A DNA stretch of 15,858 nucleotides from an uncultured Bacteroidota bacterium (GCA_946479055.1 CAMLEX010000020.1:1-15858), one strand, 5' to 3'; counted from the stretch's first letter, positions 8,401 to 15,718 are shown. Notes: generated by a model from the letters alone, not told the origin. A program made the numbers and translations.

Positions 8401-10496
8401 TATGGAATAGTTCTTCTTTTCAATATATTGCGAACGGTAATTCCGGGTTTTCACAAGCGCATCATTATCAGTTTTTAAGAAATATCTACAACCAAATTGA
8501 ATATGATGAAACCCGTAAATTTCAATTTGCCCCAAAAGAATTTGACGTTTCGGTAAGTTCTGGTATCTATCCGCATGCGGGCCAGACATCTCAGTTTAAA
8601 TTGGCAATTAATGGGGAAGCTGTTCAGGAAGGCTTATATGGCCCTTTAAATGTGAACAAAGATGTTCTTAAATTTTATATTATAGATAGCAAAACATTTT
8701 TGCCATGGAAAAACATTAGTATGGGATCATCCGGCTTGTATGGTAGTATCAATCCTACTCCTATAAATGGAACTGTAAAACCTGGGTTTTTCCAATTTGA
8801 TATTTCTACTACAGCTGCCAGAGTAAAGGTGATGAACTTTATCGATCTTATTCCTGAAGGCGATTTTGTGATCATTGCGAATAGTCCTTATTCGTCTACT
8901 GTTTTACCGTCTGTATGGCTTGATGATACAACCACTTTGGGCTCAGGAAATTCATTATTTCATAAAGTGTACAATCTGGGTTTTTCTAATCTTTCTTCAA
9001 TGACTTCATTTGTTCCATTTGTTTTTGTGGCCCAAAAAGGTAATTCAACGGCAATCAGGCAAATAATCTCTCCAGTTGCTCCTGAAGTTATCACAACTTC
9101 ATTTGTGTTAACGGGAATAAATTCAGGAGGATCCTTTGTATCCGAAGTGCTTGGTCCGGCGAAACATTGGGGATCCTTATATTGGACAGGCCATTTTTCA
9201 GAAGCAGGGGACCCTGATTCGGTCTTTGTTCAGGTACTTGGTTTAAAAACAAATGGAGGCGTTGATACACTTATTGCTTCTTATACTCCGGATGTGACAA
9301 TTCCTGTTGATTGGATAGACGCTTCGGTTTATCCAAATTTGAAGCTTAAAATGACTACTATTGATACAGTTAATTATACTCCTTATCAGTTAGGATATTG
9401 GATGCTAACGTATACTCCCGTTCCTGAAGGAGCCATTGCTCCTAATCTTTATTTTACTACAAAAGACACAGCGACAATAGGAGAAACAATTGATTTCGGG
9501 ATTGCATTTAAGAATGTAAGTAAACTGGACTTTGATAGTGTGAAGGTTAAATTCGCCATCACTGATAAGAATAATGTAGAAAGTATTGTCCCAGTTCCAA
9601 GACAGAAGAGGCTGTTACCGACAGATACGCTCAAATTAAATGTGCCCATAGATACAAAATCTTTATCCGGCGATAATACAATTTTTATAAATTTTAACCC
9701 CGATAATGATCAACCGGAACAACATCTTTTTAATAACTATGCGTTCAGAAATCTATATGTAATCCCTGATAGCCTCAACCCTGTAATGGATGTTACTTTT
9801 GACGGCACACATATTTTAAATAAGGATATCATTTCGGCTAAACCAAGGATACTTATTAAGCTCAGTGATGAAATGCAATCATTATTATTGAATGATACAA
9901 GTCTTATAAGGGTTAGTGTAAGATACCCTGACGGAGATATCCGACGATTCGCTTTTAATAACAATGACACTTTACAATTTGTACCAGCCGGACAGGACGA
10001 TAATTCAGCTAGTGTCAATTTCACTCCGTATTTTCCTGAGGATGGGGAATATGAACTGATCGTAACCGGAAAGGACCGTAGTGGAAATTTCGCTGGCAAT
10101 AGTCAATATAAGGTTTCCTTCACGATCATCAATAAGCCGATGATCTCAAACATGCTCAATTATCCCAATCCATTTACTACTTCTACAGCCTTTGTTTTTA
10201 CTGTTACAGGATCAGAAGTACCTCAAAACATCCGGATACAGGTATTAACCATCACCGGCAAAATTGTAAGAGAGATTACAAAGGATGAACTGGGACCTTT
10301 GCATATTGGCCGGAATATAACGGAATTTAAATGGGACGGCACCGATCAATATGGACAAAAATTGGCAAATGGTATTTATTTGTATAGGGTGATAACCAAT
10401 CTTAATGGTAAATCGCTGGATAAGTACAAGGCTAAAGACGATAATACTGACAAGTATTTTAATAAGGGATATGGTAAAATGTACCTGATGCGATAA
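5448..10496 (+). CDS. porU2: PorU2-like C25 (gingipain-family) peptidase, putative type IX sortase
   Basis: This 1682-residue secreted protein starts with a signal peptide (MKRILLLLLIAFSLSAGAQ); upstream in-frame ATGs lie inside porV and were not used. It is a family C25 cysteine peptidase. The probable catalytic pair is His639 in YFGHSSAS and Cys669 in VMGCNAGS, 30 residues apart as in gingipains. A CARDB-like beta domain follows the catalytic core (about 790-890), with a second one near 1340-1440. The C-terminus has a type A sorting-like domain (NYPNPF, then WDGTDQYGQKLANGIYLYR) plus a short extra tail. PorU is the sortase that removes C-terminal signals from type IX cargo and links the proteins to lipopolysaccharide at the cell surface. 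This protein is much longer than Porphyromonas PorU (about 1150 residues), matching the large PorU2-type proteins. It probably shares a transcript with porV. That it sorts cargo, rather than being a surface protease and cargo itself, is inference. Confidence 0.8.
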   Translation: MKRILLLLLIAFSLSAGAQVYNNEWIDYNKTYYKFKVATTGLYRISQTALASMGLENTNADYFQLWRNGKQIPLYTSVQNSVFGTNDYIEFWCEMNDCKADNPLYREPYYHISDKYSLQSDTVAFFLTVNPSGANLRLAPTANNISGNTLPAEPFFMYTTGNYYKNAINIGRQELVGSSYTFSSSYDAGEGWTSGNIATGASVTYSLTNIRPYSGTGAPDPIVTLNAAGNAVNPRSFRVRLNGDSILGQTMDYYEYSKVSRSVPVSLISSGSANFQVTNLCAAAGDRMVIGQIEFTYPRQFHFGGASNFYFELPANTAGNYLEITGFTYSGGSPVLYDLTNGKRYEASGTASLLKIVLQPSAVDRQLVLVSEAPANIKQITSFEQRNFIDYKLATNQGDFLIITHSLLAGNAGGIDPVGDYRSYRSSANGGSYNAKVYLIDQLEDQFGLGIKKHPLSIRNFLRWARANYASPLKSILIIGKGVIYTQYRTSQNNPDIEKLNLVPTFGNPASDNLLSAEGNSSVPLTPIGRISAINKDEIAIYLNKVKEYEQNQKISSSVIADKAWMKNVVHVTGASDNNTSDILLGALNGHKRIIEDTFYAGNVETFTKNSADAVQQVASTRLSNLFKQGIGILTYFGHSSASTLEFNLDNPQNYDNQGKYPVFIVMGCNAGSFFNFNVARFSTKETISEKFVLAKDRGAIAFLASTHLGIVHYLDIYNTRIYRSMSTTRYGATLGEIMDEAIRQVFVSTTENDFYARFQCEQFTLHGDPAIKLYHFDKPDYVIEEPLVKVSPSFITVSASEFKVNASFVNMGKGVNQDIVVELKRTYPDQSVEVIRKDTIAFTKFRDSLSYTIPIVPTRDRGLNKITVTIDAGNAVDELYETNNSVTKDVYIIEEDAKPIYPYNYSIINQQDIKLVASSADPFAPAHEYRMEMDTTELFNSSLKVSRSINTTGGVFEFAPGITFIDSTVYYWRVAPAVSVGEPVWNSSSFQYIANGNSGFSQAHHYQFLRNIYNQIEYDETRKFQFAPKEFDVSVSSGIYPHAGQTSQFKLAINGEAVQEGLYGPLNVNKDVLKFYIIDSKTFLPWKNISMGSSGLYGSINPTPINGTVKPGFFQFDISTTAARVKVMNFIDLIPEGDFVIIANSPYSSTVLPSVWLDDTTTLGSGNSLFHKVYNLGFSNLSSMTSFVPFVFVAQKGNSTAIRQIISPVAPEVITTSFVLTGINSGGSFVSEVLGPAKHWGSLYWTGHFSEAGDPDSVFVQVLGLKTNGGVDTLIASYTPDVTIPVDWIDASVYPNLKLKMTTIDTVNYTPYQLGYWMLTYTPVPEGAIAPNLYFTTKDTATIGETIDFGIAFKNVSKLDFDSVKVKFAITDKNNVESIVPVPRQKRLLPTDTLKLNVPIDTKSLSGDNTIFINFNPDNDQPEQHLFNNYAFRNLYVIPDSLNPVMDVTFDGTHILNKDIISAKPRILIKLSDEMQSLLLNDTSLIRVSVRYPDGDIRRFAFNNNDTLQFVPAGQDDNSASVNFTPYFPEDGEYELIVTGKDRSGNFAGNSQYKVSFTIINKPMISNMLNYPNPFTTSTAFVFTVTGSEVPQNIRIQVLTITGKIVREITKDELGPLHIGRNITEFKWDGTDQYGQKLANGIYLYRVITNLNGKSLDKYKAKDDNTDKYFNKGYGKMYLMR

Positions 10497-10525
10497 GTAA
10501 GTGTAAGATTTTATAAAAAAAATTC

Positions 10526-10558
10526 AATACGGGGCCAGCGAAGGCCCTGTATTTTTTT
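10526..10558 (+). terminator. Intrinsic terminator after porU2
   Basis: AATACGGGGCC (10526-10536) pairs with GGCCCTGTATT (10543-10553) around a 6-nt loop, AGCGAA. This is an 11-bp stem with one G-U pair, ending in seven T (10552-10558). It lies 30 bp after the porU2 stop and separates the porV-porU2 unit from hscA. Confidence 0.9.
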
Positions 10559-10584
10559 ATTAACTAAAGCAAAATTTGAATTGT

Positions 10585-10592
10585 TATTTTTG
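10585..10592 (+). promoter_or_regulatory. -7 box of hscA promoter
   Basis: TATTTTTG matches TAnnTTTG exactly and lies between the porU2 terminator and hscA. The expected transcript start is near 10599, giving a leader of about 53 nt. No good TTTG was found 19-21 bp upstream, so support comes from the -7 box and its position only. Confidence 0.45.
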
Positions 10593-10651
10593 CGGTTTAT
10601 TGACGGCGTAAGGTGTAAGAAATTTAGTGTTTGTTAATTAGTGATTCTATT

Positions 10652-12508
10652 ATGGCAAAGATTGGTATCAATATAGCAACCGGCAGTTTACAGCAGAAGG
10701 AAATGATAGTGGGAATAGATCTTGGCACTACGAACAGTCTTATTGCCATTATTCATCCCGAAAGTAAGAAACCAGTTGTTCTGAAAGAGCATGATGGTAA
10801 TGCGCTGGTTCCTTCAGTTATTCATTTTGATAATGCTGGTTCTGCAACCGTTGGCGATGCAGCCAAAAACAAATTGATAACCGAACCGCATAATACTATT
10901 TTTTCAGTTAAAAGACTGATGGGAAAGTCGTATAATGATGTTCGTGAACATACACCCTTTTTCAGCTACAAAATAATTGATGATAATACTGATAGTCTGG
11001 TTAAGGTTAAGGCTACAGATAAATTTTATTCGCCTATGGAATTGTCTTCTTTTATTTTAAAAGAGTTAAAAAACAGGGCAGAGCATATATTAAAAACGCC
11101 AGTGAGTAAAGCTGTGATTACTGTTCCTGCTTATTTTAATGATGCACAACGTCAAGCAACAAGAGATGCGGGTAAACTGGCAGGTTTGGATGTGCTTCGT
11201 ATAATTAATGAACCTACTGCTGCCAGCCTTGCTTATGGCATGGGGCTGAAAAAAAATGAGATCGGAACTATAGCAGTTTATGATCTTGGAGGTGGGACTT
11301 TTGACATTTCCATACTTCGTATTGATGGAGGTGTATATGAAGTGCTTTCTACCAATGGCGATACTTTTTTGGGCGGTGATGATTTTGACACGGCTATTGT
11401 AAATTATTGGAAAAATAATTTGGGTATTGCGGAACAAGAATTTTTGGAAAACAAGAGCCTTGCACAGGAATTTCGTTTGAAGGCAGAAGAAGCTAAAAGA
11501 CAGCTGAGTTCTTTTGATTCCTTTTTTAGTAAAGTATCTCAGTATGAAATAACGCTGACAAAAGGAAAATTTGAAGAACTTGTAAAACCATTGGTTAACC
11601 GGACTCTGGTCTGTTGTAAAAATGCATTAAGTGATGCGGAATTGACAAATAGTGATATTGATGACGTAATAATGGTAGGCGGCTCTGTACGGGTTCCGTT
11701 GGTGAAAAAAGTAGTCAGTGAGTTTTTTGATAAGGAATTAAATGATTCGTTAAACCCTGATGAAGTTGTTGCATTGGGAGCTGCCGTGCAGGCAGACATA
11801 CTGGCAGGTAATAATAAAGATCTTCTTTTACTTGATATTACGCCGTTATCGTTAGGAATAGAAACGATGGGAGGGTTGATGGATATCCTGATTCCCCGTA
11901 ATTCAAAAATACCTTCAAAAGTTGCAAGACAATATACCACGCAGAAAGATGGTCAGAGTAGTATGCGGATATCTGTATTCCAGGGTGAAAGAGATTTGGT
12001 AAAGGATAACCGTAAACTTGCCGAGTTCAATTTTAGAAATATTCCGGGAATGCCAGCAGGATTACCGAAAGTTGAGGTTTCTTTTCTCATTAATGCAGAC
12101 GGGATACTGGTGGTAAAAGCGAGAGAATTGCGAAGCGGAGTTGAACAAACTGTTGAAGTAGAACCGCAGTATGGGCTAACTGATGAAGAAGTTGAAAAAA
12201 TGTTACTTGATTCAGTTAATTATGCAAATGAAGATATGAAATTAAGGGCATTGCTGGAAGCAAGAACAGAAGCAGGGCAGTTAATTAATGCTACTAACAG
12301 TTTTATTAAAAAAAATAAGTCTTTTCTCACTGAAGAAGAAATAAAGACTACAATAGAGACTGTAGTTAGTCTGCAGGTTGTTTTGATGTCATCTGATAAA
12401 GATGCAATACATACGAAAATTAAAGAATTGAATGATCTTTCGCGGCCTTATGCGGAAAGATTAATGGATCAGGCAATTGGAAAAGCAATGAAAGGAAAGA
12501 GGTTGTAA
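10652..12508 (+). CDS. hscA: HscA-type Hsp70 chaperone
   Basis: HscA is the specialised Hsp70 that, with HscB, helps release Fe-S clusters from the IscU scaffold. The 618-residue protein has the Hsp70 nucleotide-binding domain: phosphate 1 motif GIDLGTTNS (21-29), phosphate 2 YDLGGGTFD (210-218) and adenosine motif VGGSVRVPL (342-350). The linker [10 protein letters not shown] (391-400) and substrate-binding domain ([11 protein letters not shown]) follow. Features favouring HscA over DnaK are the N-terminal extension of about 18 residues before the first motif, the stretch [15 protein letters not shown], and the short C-terminal end [18 protein letters not shown]. That end parallels E. coli HscA and lacks DnaK's long flexible tail. 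The ATG at 10652 was chosen over an upstream TTG. No isc, suf or hscB gene lies nearby, so the partner and substrate are not shown. The acyltransferase gene follows after 12 bp. Confidence 0.82.
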   Translation: MAKIGINIATGSLQQKEMIVGIDLGTTNSLIAIIHPESKKPVVLKEHDGNALVPSVIHFDNAGSATVGDAAKNKLITEPHNTIFSVKRLMGKSYNDVREHTPFFSYKIIDDNTDSLVKVKATDKFYSPMELSSFILKELKNRAEHILKTPVSKAVITVPAYFNDAQRQATRDAGKLAGLDVLRIINEPTAASLAYGMGLKKNEIGTIAVYDLGGGTFDISILRIDGGVYEVLSTNGDTFLGGDDFDTAIVNYWKNNLGIAEQEFLENKSLAQEFRLKAEEAKRQLSSFDSFFSKVSQYEITLTKGKFEELVKPLVNRTLVCCKNALSDAELTNSDIDDVIMVGGSVRVPLVKKVVSEFFDKELNDSLNPDEVVALGAAVQADILAGNNKDLLLLDITPLSLGIETMGGLMDILIPRNSKIPSKVARQYTTQKDGQSSMRISVFQGERDLVKDNRKLAEFNFRNIPGMPAGLPKVEVSFLINADGILVVKARELRSGVEQTVEVEPQYGLTDEEVEKMLLDSVNYANEDMKLRALLEARTEAGQLINATNSFIKKNKSFLTEEEIKTTIETVVSLQVVLMSSDKDAIHTKIKELNDLSRPYAERLMDQAIGKAMKGKRL

Positions 12509-12520
12509 AGACTCAATGGC

Positions 12521-13591
12521 ATGAAAAGACAGTTTTATTATCCTCAGCTAGACTCAATCCGCGGATTATCATTTCTTAGTATATTTATCTACCATTCAAT
12601 TCACCCGGCTTTTGGCGATGGATTTCTTAGTTTGTTTATCAAATATTTATATCATCAGCTTGAATTGGCAATAGATGTATTCTTTGTTCTTTCTTCTTTT
12701 TTGCTTACAAGGATAGGAATTGTTGAGTATGAAAAAAATGGTAATTTTTCTTTCAAGAATTTTTTTACAAGAAGAGCTCTCAGAATATGGCCATTATATT
12801 ATTTGTTGATGTTTTTCTCGTTTGTTCTTTTCCCAATATTTGCGGAAAGCGCAGGGGTTTCAATGAGCTTACCCAATTATAGTTTTTATCTTTTATTTAT
12901 TTCTAATTTCTATACCATTGATCATGTTTTTTTCCTACGAATATTGTGGACTCTTTCCGTCGAAGAGCAATTTTATTTGTTACTTGGGATAAGCCTTAAG
13001 TTCTTTGCAAGGTATTTAATGAAAATTTTCATAGTCTTTATTATAGTCAGTATAGCCTTTTCAATTTTTTATGGAGGTTATTTTCATTCTCTTACCTACT
13101 TTTTTGATTTTGCTGTTGGAGGAATTGCTGCCATCTTATTTTCCAAAAAAAATAAATATGTATGGTGGCTGGGAAATTTAGTGGGCTGGAAAAAGGTGGT
13201 TTTTTATTCTTTTTTACTTTTTCAATTTTTTATATTTTACATAATTGAAACAATAAATAACAGTAACTGGGATGAGCTAATTAACAGATACTTATTTGTC
13301 GTGTACATAGCATTTTTTATTGTCGAACAATTAATTAATAAAAAAAGAATAACAATATTTGAAAAGAACAAGGCCTTGATATTTACAGGTAAAATTTCTT
13401 ATGGATTATACTGCTTTCATGGTATGGCCATTACTGGTATTGCTATTGGTCTGAAACATTTTCAGTTAAACATATCTCAATATATTACAGCGCTAATTGT
13501 GTTTTTCGTAAACTATGCCTGCGCTACAATCAGTTATACTTTTTGGGAAAAACCTTTTTTGAAATTAAAGGATAATATCAGAAGGATTTAA
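12521..13591 (+). CDS. Acyltransferase family 3 membrane protein (OafA/YrhL-like)
   Basis: Proteins of this family transfer acetyl or other acyl groups to sugars of O-antigen, exopolysaccharide, peptidoglycan or lipids at the cytoplasmic membrane. The 356-residue protein is polytopic, with about ten hydrophobic segments. It carries the family landmarks: LDSIRG (10-15) and the probable catalytic His25 in YHS, IDVFFVLSSFLL (51-62), RRALRIWPLYYL (84-95), LWTLSVEEQFYLL (142-154) and SYGLYCFHG (293-301). The C-terminal SGNH domain found in some relatives is absent. It starts 12 bp after hscA on the same strand, so co-transcription is likely. Its 3' end overlaps the ribE stop. The gene is strikingly AT-rich and Phe-rich; bases 13201-13260 contain only 6 G or C. 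This may reflect membrane composition or acquisition from elsewhere. The acceptor molecule is unknown. Confidence 0.88.
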   Translation: MKRQFYYPQLDSIRGLSFLSIFIYHSIHPAFGDGFLSLFIKYLYHQLELAIDVFFVLSSFLLTRIGIVEYEKNGNFSFKNFFTRRALRIWPLYYLLMFFSFVLFPIFAESAGVSMSLPNYSFYLLFISNFYTIDHVFFLRILWTLSVEEQFYLLLGISLKFFARYLMKIFIVFIIVSIAFSIFYGGYFHSLTYFFDFAVGGIAAILFSKKNKYVWWLGNLVGWKKVVFYSFLLFQFFIFYIIETINNSNWDELINRYLFVVYIAFFIVEQLINKKRITIFEKNKALIFTGKISYGLYCFHGMAITGIAIGLKHFQLNISQYITALIVFFVNYACATISYTFWEKPFLKLKDNIRRI

Positions 13592-14190
13592 ACAATTGCA
13601 GGGTTGGATAAATTGTGAGATCTCAGGATATACTTCCCCAGCATATCAAATTCTAAATTAACAACCGAACCTTTGGCAATTTCTTTCATATTGGTGTGCT
13701 CAAAAGTATATGGAATGATAGCTACCGAAAAACTGTTCTTTGTTACATTAAATGCAGTCAGGCTGATGCCGTTTACACAGATAGATCCTTTTTCAATGAT
13801 CAGCTCAGCGAATTTTTCAGGAAATTCAATTTCAAATTCCCAACTGCCGTTCTTTTCAATTCTGTTTATACAAATGCCTGTTGTGTCCACATGGCCTTGT
13901 ACAAAATGACCATCCAGCCGGCCATTTAGCGGCAGGCAGCGTTCAATATTTACCAAACTCCCGGCAATCCAGCTTCCCAAAGTTGTTTTTTGAAGCGTCT
14001 CATCAATTGCAGTTACCCTATGAAGTGATCCTTTTATTTCTTCAACCGTCAGGCATACGCCATTGTGACTTACACTTTGGTCTACCTTAAATTCTGGAGA
14101 AAGTGACGATTTAATCCAAAAAGTTCGGTTTAAACCATTGATAATAATGTCTTTTACAAGGCCTGTCGTCTCAATAATACCGGTAAACAT
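13588..14190 (-). CDS. ribE: Riboflavin synthase, alpha chain
   Basis: This enzyme makes riboflavin by dismutation of two 6,7-dimethyl-8-ribityllumazine molecules, the last step of the pathway, in the cytoplasm as a trimer. The 200-residue protein has the two tandem lumazine-binding repeats. The universal start MFTGIIE (1-7) fixes the start codon. Repeat signatures are SHNGVCLTV (41-49) in the first half and the equivalent CVNGISLTAF (138-147) in the second. GHFVQGHVDTTG lies at 94-105 and IPYTFEHTN at 159-167. It stands alone, without ribD, ribBA or ribH, as is common in Bacteroidota. It converges on the acyltransferase, sharing bases 13588-13591, and is divergent from rpsU. No FMN riboswitch is present: the upstream promoter box lies only 4 bp before the ATG. 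Confidence 0.97.
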   Translation of the reverse strand: MFTGIIETTGLVKDIIINGLNRTFWIKSSLSPEFKVDQSVSHNGVCLTVEEIKGSLHRVTAIDETLQKTTLGSWIAGSLVNIERCLPLNGRLDGHFVQGHVDTTGICINRIEKNGSWEFEIEFPEKFAELIIEKGSICVNGISLTAFNVTKNSFSVAIIPYTFEHTNMKEIAKGSVVNLEFDMLGKYILRSHNLSNPAIV

Positions 14191-14194
14191 GACG

Positions 14195-14202
14195 CAAATC
14201 TA
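14195..14202 (-). promoter_or_regulatory. -7 box of ribE promoter
   Basis: On the minus strand this reads TAGATTTG, an exact match to TAnnTTTG. Only four bases separate it from the ribE ATG, so transcription starting about 7 nt downstream would begin at the start codon itself and give a leaderless mRNA. No clear TTTG was found at the -33 position. Confidence 0.4.
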
Positions 14203-14296
14203 AGAGATAATGTAAAGAAAATAGGGTGCCTATTAATACGGATTTGCTCTTTTTTGATTTGTCCCAGGCTTGGATTAAAAATTTTGAGTCTCAAAC

Positions 14297-14328
14297 TTTT
14301 TAAACTTTGAACTATTCCCCTATCTTTG
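14297..14328 (+). promoter_or_regulatory. Promoter of rpsU
   Basis: The -7 box TATCTTTG (14321-14328) fits TAnnTTTG exactly. A T-run at 14297-14301 lies 19 bp upstream as a weak -33 box. The expected transcript start is near 14335, giving a leader of about 27 nt. Confidence 0.6.
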
Positions 14329-14341
14329 CCGTCCTAAAAAC

Positions 14342-14356
14342 ATACCAGGGAGGTAT
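14342..14356 (+). promoter_or_regulatory. Strong Shine-Dalgarno of rpsU within a small inverted repeat
   Basis: GGAGGT (14349-14354) is complementary to the 16S rRNA anti-Shine-Dalgarno sequence, with 8 nt between GGAGG and the ATG. No other gene in the window has such a site, as is usual in Bacteroidota. The site sits in ATACC-AGGGA-GGTAT, which can form a 5-bp stem that pairs the last three bases of the site. This suggests a translational switch for the ribosomal protein gene. Confidence 0.8.
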
Positions 14357-14361
14357 TTACT

Positions 14362-14559
14362 ATGTTAATTATTGATTCAAAAGATTGTGAAAACATCGAC
14401 AAAGCACTTAAGAAATACAAGAAGAAATTCGAAAAATCGAAGACTTTGTTGAAATTGCGTGAACGCCAGAGCTTTACCAAACCTTCTGTAAAGCGTCGTG
14501 GTGAAGTGTTGAAAGCTATCTACAAGCAGAATATTGTAAGCGGCAAAATAGAGAAATAA
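14362..14559 (+). CDS. rpsU: Small ribosomal subunit protein bS21
   Basis: bS21 is a small basic protein of the 30S platform, located near the 3' end of 16S rRNA. The 65-residue product starts MLIIDSKDCENIDKALKKYK and continues with LKLRERQSFTKPSVKRRGEV, typical of bS21. In Bacteroidota the protein also helps bury the anti-Shine-Dalgarno tail. Tyr54, in KAIYKQN, is at the position I recall being implicated in that contact in Flavobacterium johnsoniae. The gene has its own promoter, a short leader with a strong Shine-Dalgarno sequence and a terminator, so it is a single-gene unit. Xer recombinase and hpf genes follow. Confidence 0.97.
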   Translation: MLIIDSKDCENIDKALKKYKKKFEKSKTLLKLRERQSFTKPSVKRRGEVLKAIYKQNIVSGKIEK

Positions 14560-14585
14560 CTACTTTATCTTTTTGATAAATATAG

Positions 14586-14624
14586 AATAGCTGCCCCGAT
14601 ACAAATCGGGGTAGCTATTTTTTT
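14586..14624 (+). terminator. Intrinsic terminator after rpsU
   Basis: AATAGCTGCCCCGAT (14586-14600) and ATCGGGGTAGCTATT (14605-14619) form a 15-bp stem with one G-U pair and the loop ACAA. Seven T follow (14618-14624). It lies 26 bp after the rpsU stop and 29 bp before the xer gene. Confidence 0.93.
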
Positions 14625-14653
14625 ATACATAAGTTAAGTAGCTTTAGCTAATT

Positions 14654-15556
14654 ATGCCTGAATACGATTCTGTAGAAATCCAGCCTTTTCTTGATTACCT
14701 GAAATTTGAAAAAAGGTATTCATCTCATACAATTATTTCTTATCAGACGGATATCACTGCCTTTTTTATTTACCTCAATAAGAATTTTGGAGAATTAAAA
14801 CTTTCAGAGATCAGCCATAGTTTCATTAGAAGCTGGTTAGCTGATTTGAAAGAAAATAAGCTGACTTCAAAGTCGATAAATCGAAAAATTTCCACTCTCC
14901 GGTCTTTTTTTAAATATCATTTGAAACGGGGCGCTATTGTAACAGTACCAACGGCTAACCTGATTTCACCCAAAATAAGCAAACGACTGCCTGTTTTTGC
15001 AAAGGAGTCAGAAACAAAGCAACTTCTTGAAACCCTGAATTGTTCAACTGAAGACTGGAAAACGTTGAATGCACGGATGCTTATCAGTCTCTTTTATGCC
15101 ACAGGTGTGCGGCTAAGTGAATTGATTAACCTTAAAGAAAAGCAACTCGATCCTGCAAGGTTACAAATCAGGGTGTTGGGAAAGGGAAATAAGGAAAGAT
15201 TGATACCTGTAAGTAAAGAAGTGATCCAGGGAATAAAAGAATACCAGGATTTAAAGAGAAAGACATTTGAAAACAGTGAAGATTTTTTGCTTGTAACCGA
15301 GAAGGGGAAAAAAATGTATCCCAAATATGCCTGGTTATTAGTTAATAAATATCTTGGTCAGGCCAGCACGTTGGATAAGAAAAGCCCACATATCTTACGT
15401 CATACTTTTGCCACCCACCTGATGAATAATGGCGCTGAACTCAACGCTGTAAAAGAGTTGCTGGGGCATGCAAGTTTAGCAGCTACCCAGGTATATACAC
15501 ATAATACTATCGAAAAGCTAAAAGATATACATAAAAAAGCTCATCCGAAATCTTAA
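14654..15556 (+). CDS. xerC: Tyrosine recombinase of the XerC/XerD family
   Basis: Xer recombinases resolve chromosome dimers at dif sites during division, acting with FtsK. The 300-residue protein has the two-domain layout: an N-terminal SAM-like DNA-binding domain (about 5-90) and a C-terminal catalytic domain. All catalytic residues are visible: Arg153 in ATGVRLSEL, Lys177 in GKGNKERLIPV, His246 and Arg249 in HILRHTFATHL, His272 in LLGHAS, and the nucleophile Tyr281 in QVYTH. Length matches XerC/XerD (about 300). It sits between rpsU and hpf, a common housekeeping arrangement in Bacteroidota, and no att site, excisionase or phage gene adjoins. It is therefore a cellular recombinase rather than a mobile-element integrase. 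The choice between XerC and XerD is uncertain. A weak promoter box (TAGCTTTA, 14639-14646, one mismatch) lies just upstream. Confidence 0.9.
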   Translation: MPEYDSVEIQPFLDYLKFEKRYSSHTIISYQTDITAFFIYLNKNFGELKLSEISHSFIRSWLADLKENKLTSKSINRKISTLRSFFKYHLKRGAIVTVPTANLISPKISKRLPVFAKESETKQLLETLNCSTEDWKTLNARMLISLFYATGVRLSELINLKEKQLDPARLQIRVLGKGNKERLIPVSKEVIQGIKEYQDLKRKTFENSEDFLLVTEKGKKMYPKYAWLLVNKYLGQASTLDKKSPHILRHTFATHLMNNGAELNAVKELLGHASLAATQVYTHNTIEKLKDIHKKAHPKS

Positions 15557-15607
15557 AAAATCCTTTTGTACAATAAAATTTACAAGGAAATAAGTTTGGA
15601 TTTTTTT
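15555..15607 (+). terminator. Possible weak terminator after xerC
   Basis: AAAAAATCC (15555-15563) can pair with GGATTTTTT (15598-15606), which ends in a T-run to 15607. The enclosed 34 nt can partly pair through TTGTA and TACAA. The structure is AT-rich and has a long loop, so termination may be inefficient. Confidence 0.3.
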
Positions 15608-15660
15608 GTTTTTGGCGTAACTTCATAGCAACCACAAAGACATTAAATTATGTAAAAAAT

Positions 15661-15692
15661 TTTGTTCCCTTTTAATTAGCTCTTTATTTATT
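15661..15692 (+). promoter_or_regulatory. Possible promoter of hpf
   Basis: TTTG (15661-15664) is followed after 20 bp by TATTTATT (15685-15692), a partial match to TAnnTTTG lacking the final G. Placement 26 bp before the hpf ATG is reasonable. It is the best candidate in the 162-bp xerC-hpf spacer, but weak. Confidence 0.25.
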
Positions 15693-15718
15693 ATATCACC
15701 GTTTAAAATGTGACGACT

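Noticed and set aside
14191..14361. FMN riboswitch or small RNA between ribE and rpsU
   Set aside because: The spacer is only 171 bp, is filled by the two promoters, and no RFN-type conserved segments are visible.
14654..15556. Xer-like gene as an integrase marking a mobile element
   Set aside because: Length, complete XerC/D features and the rpsU-hpf setting indicate a housekeeping recombinase; no att repeats or phage genes adjoin.
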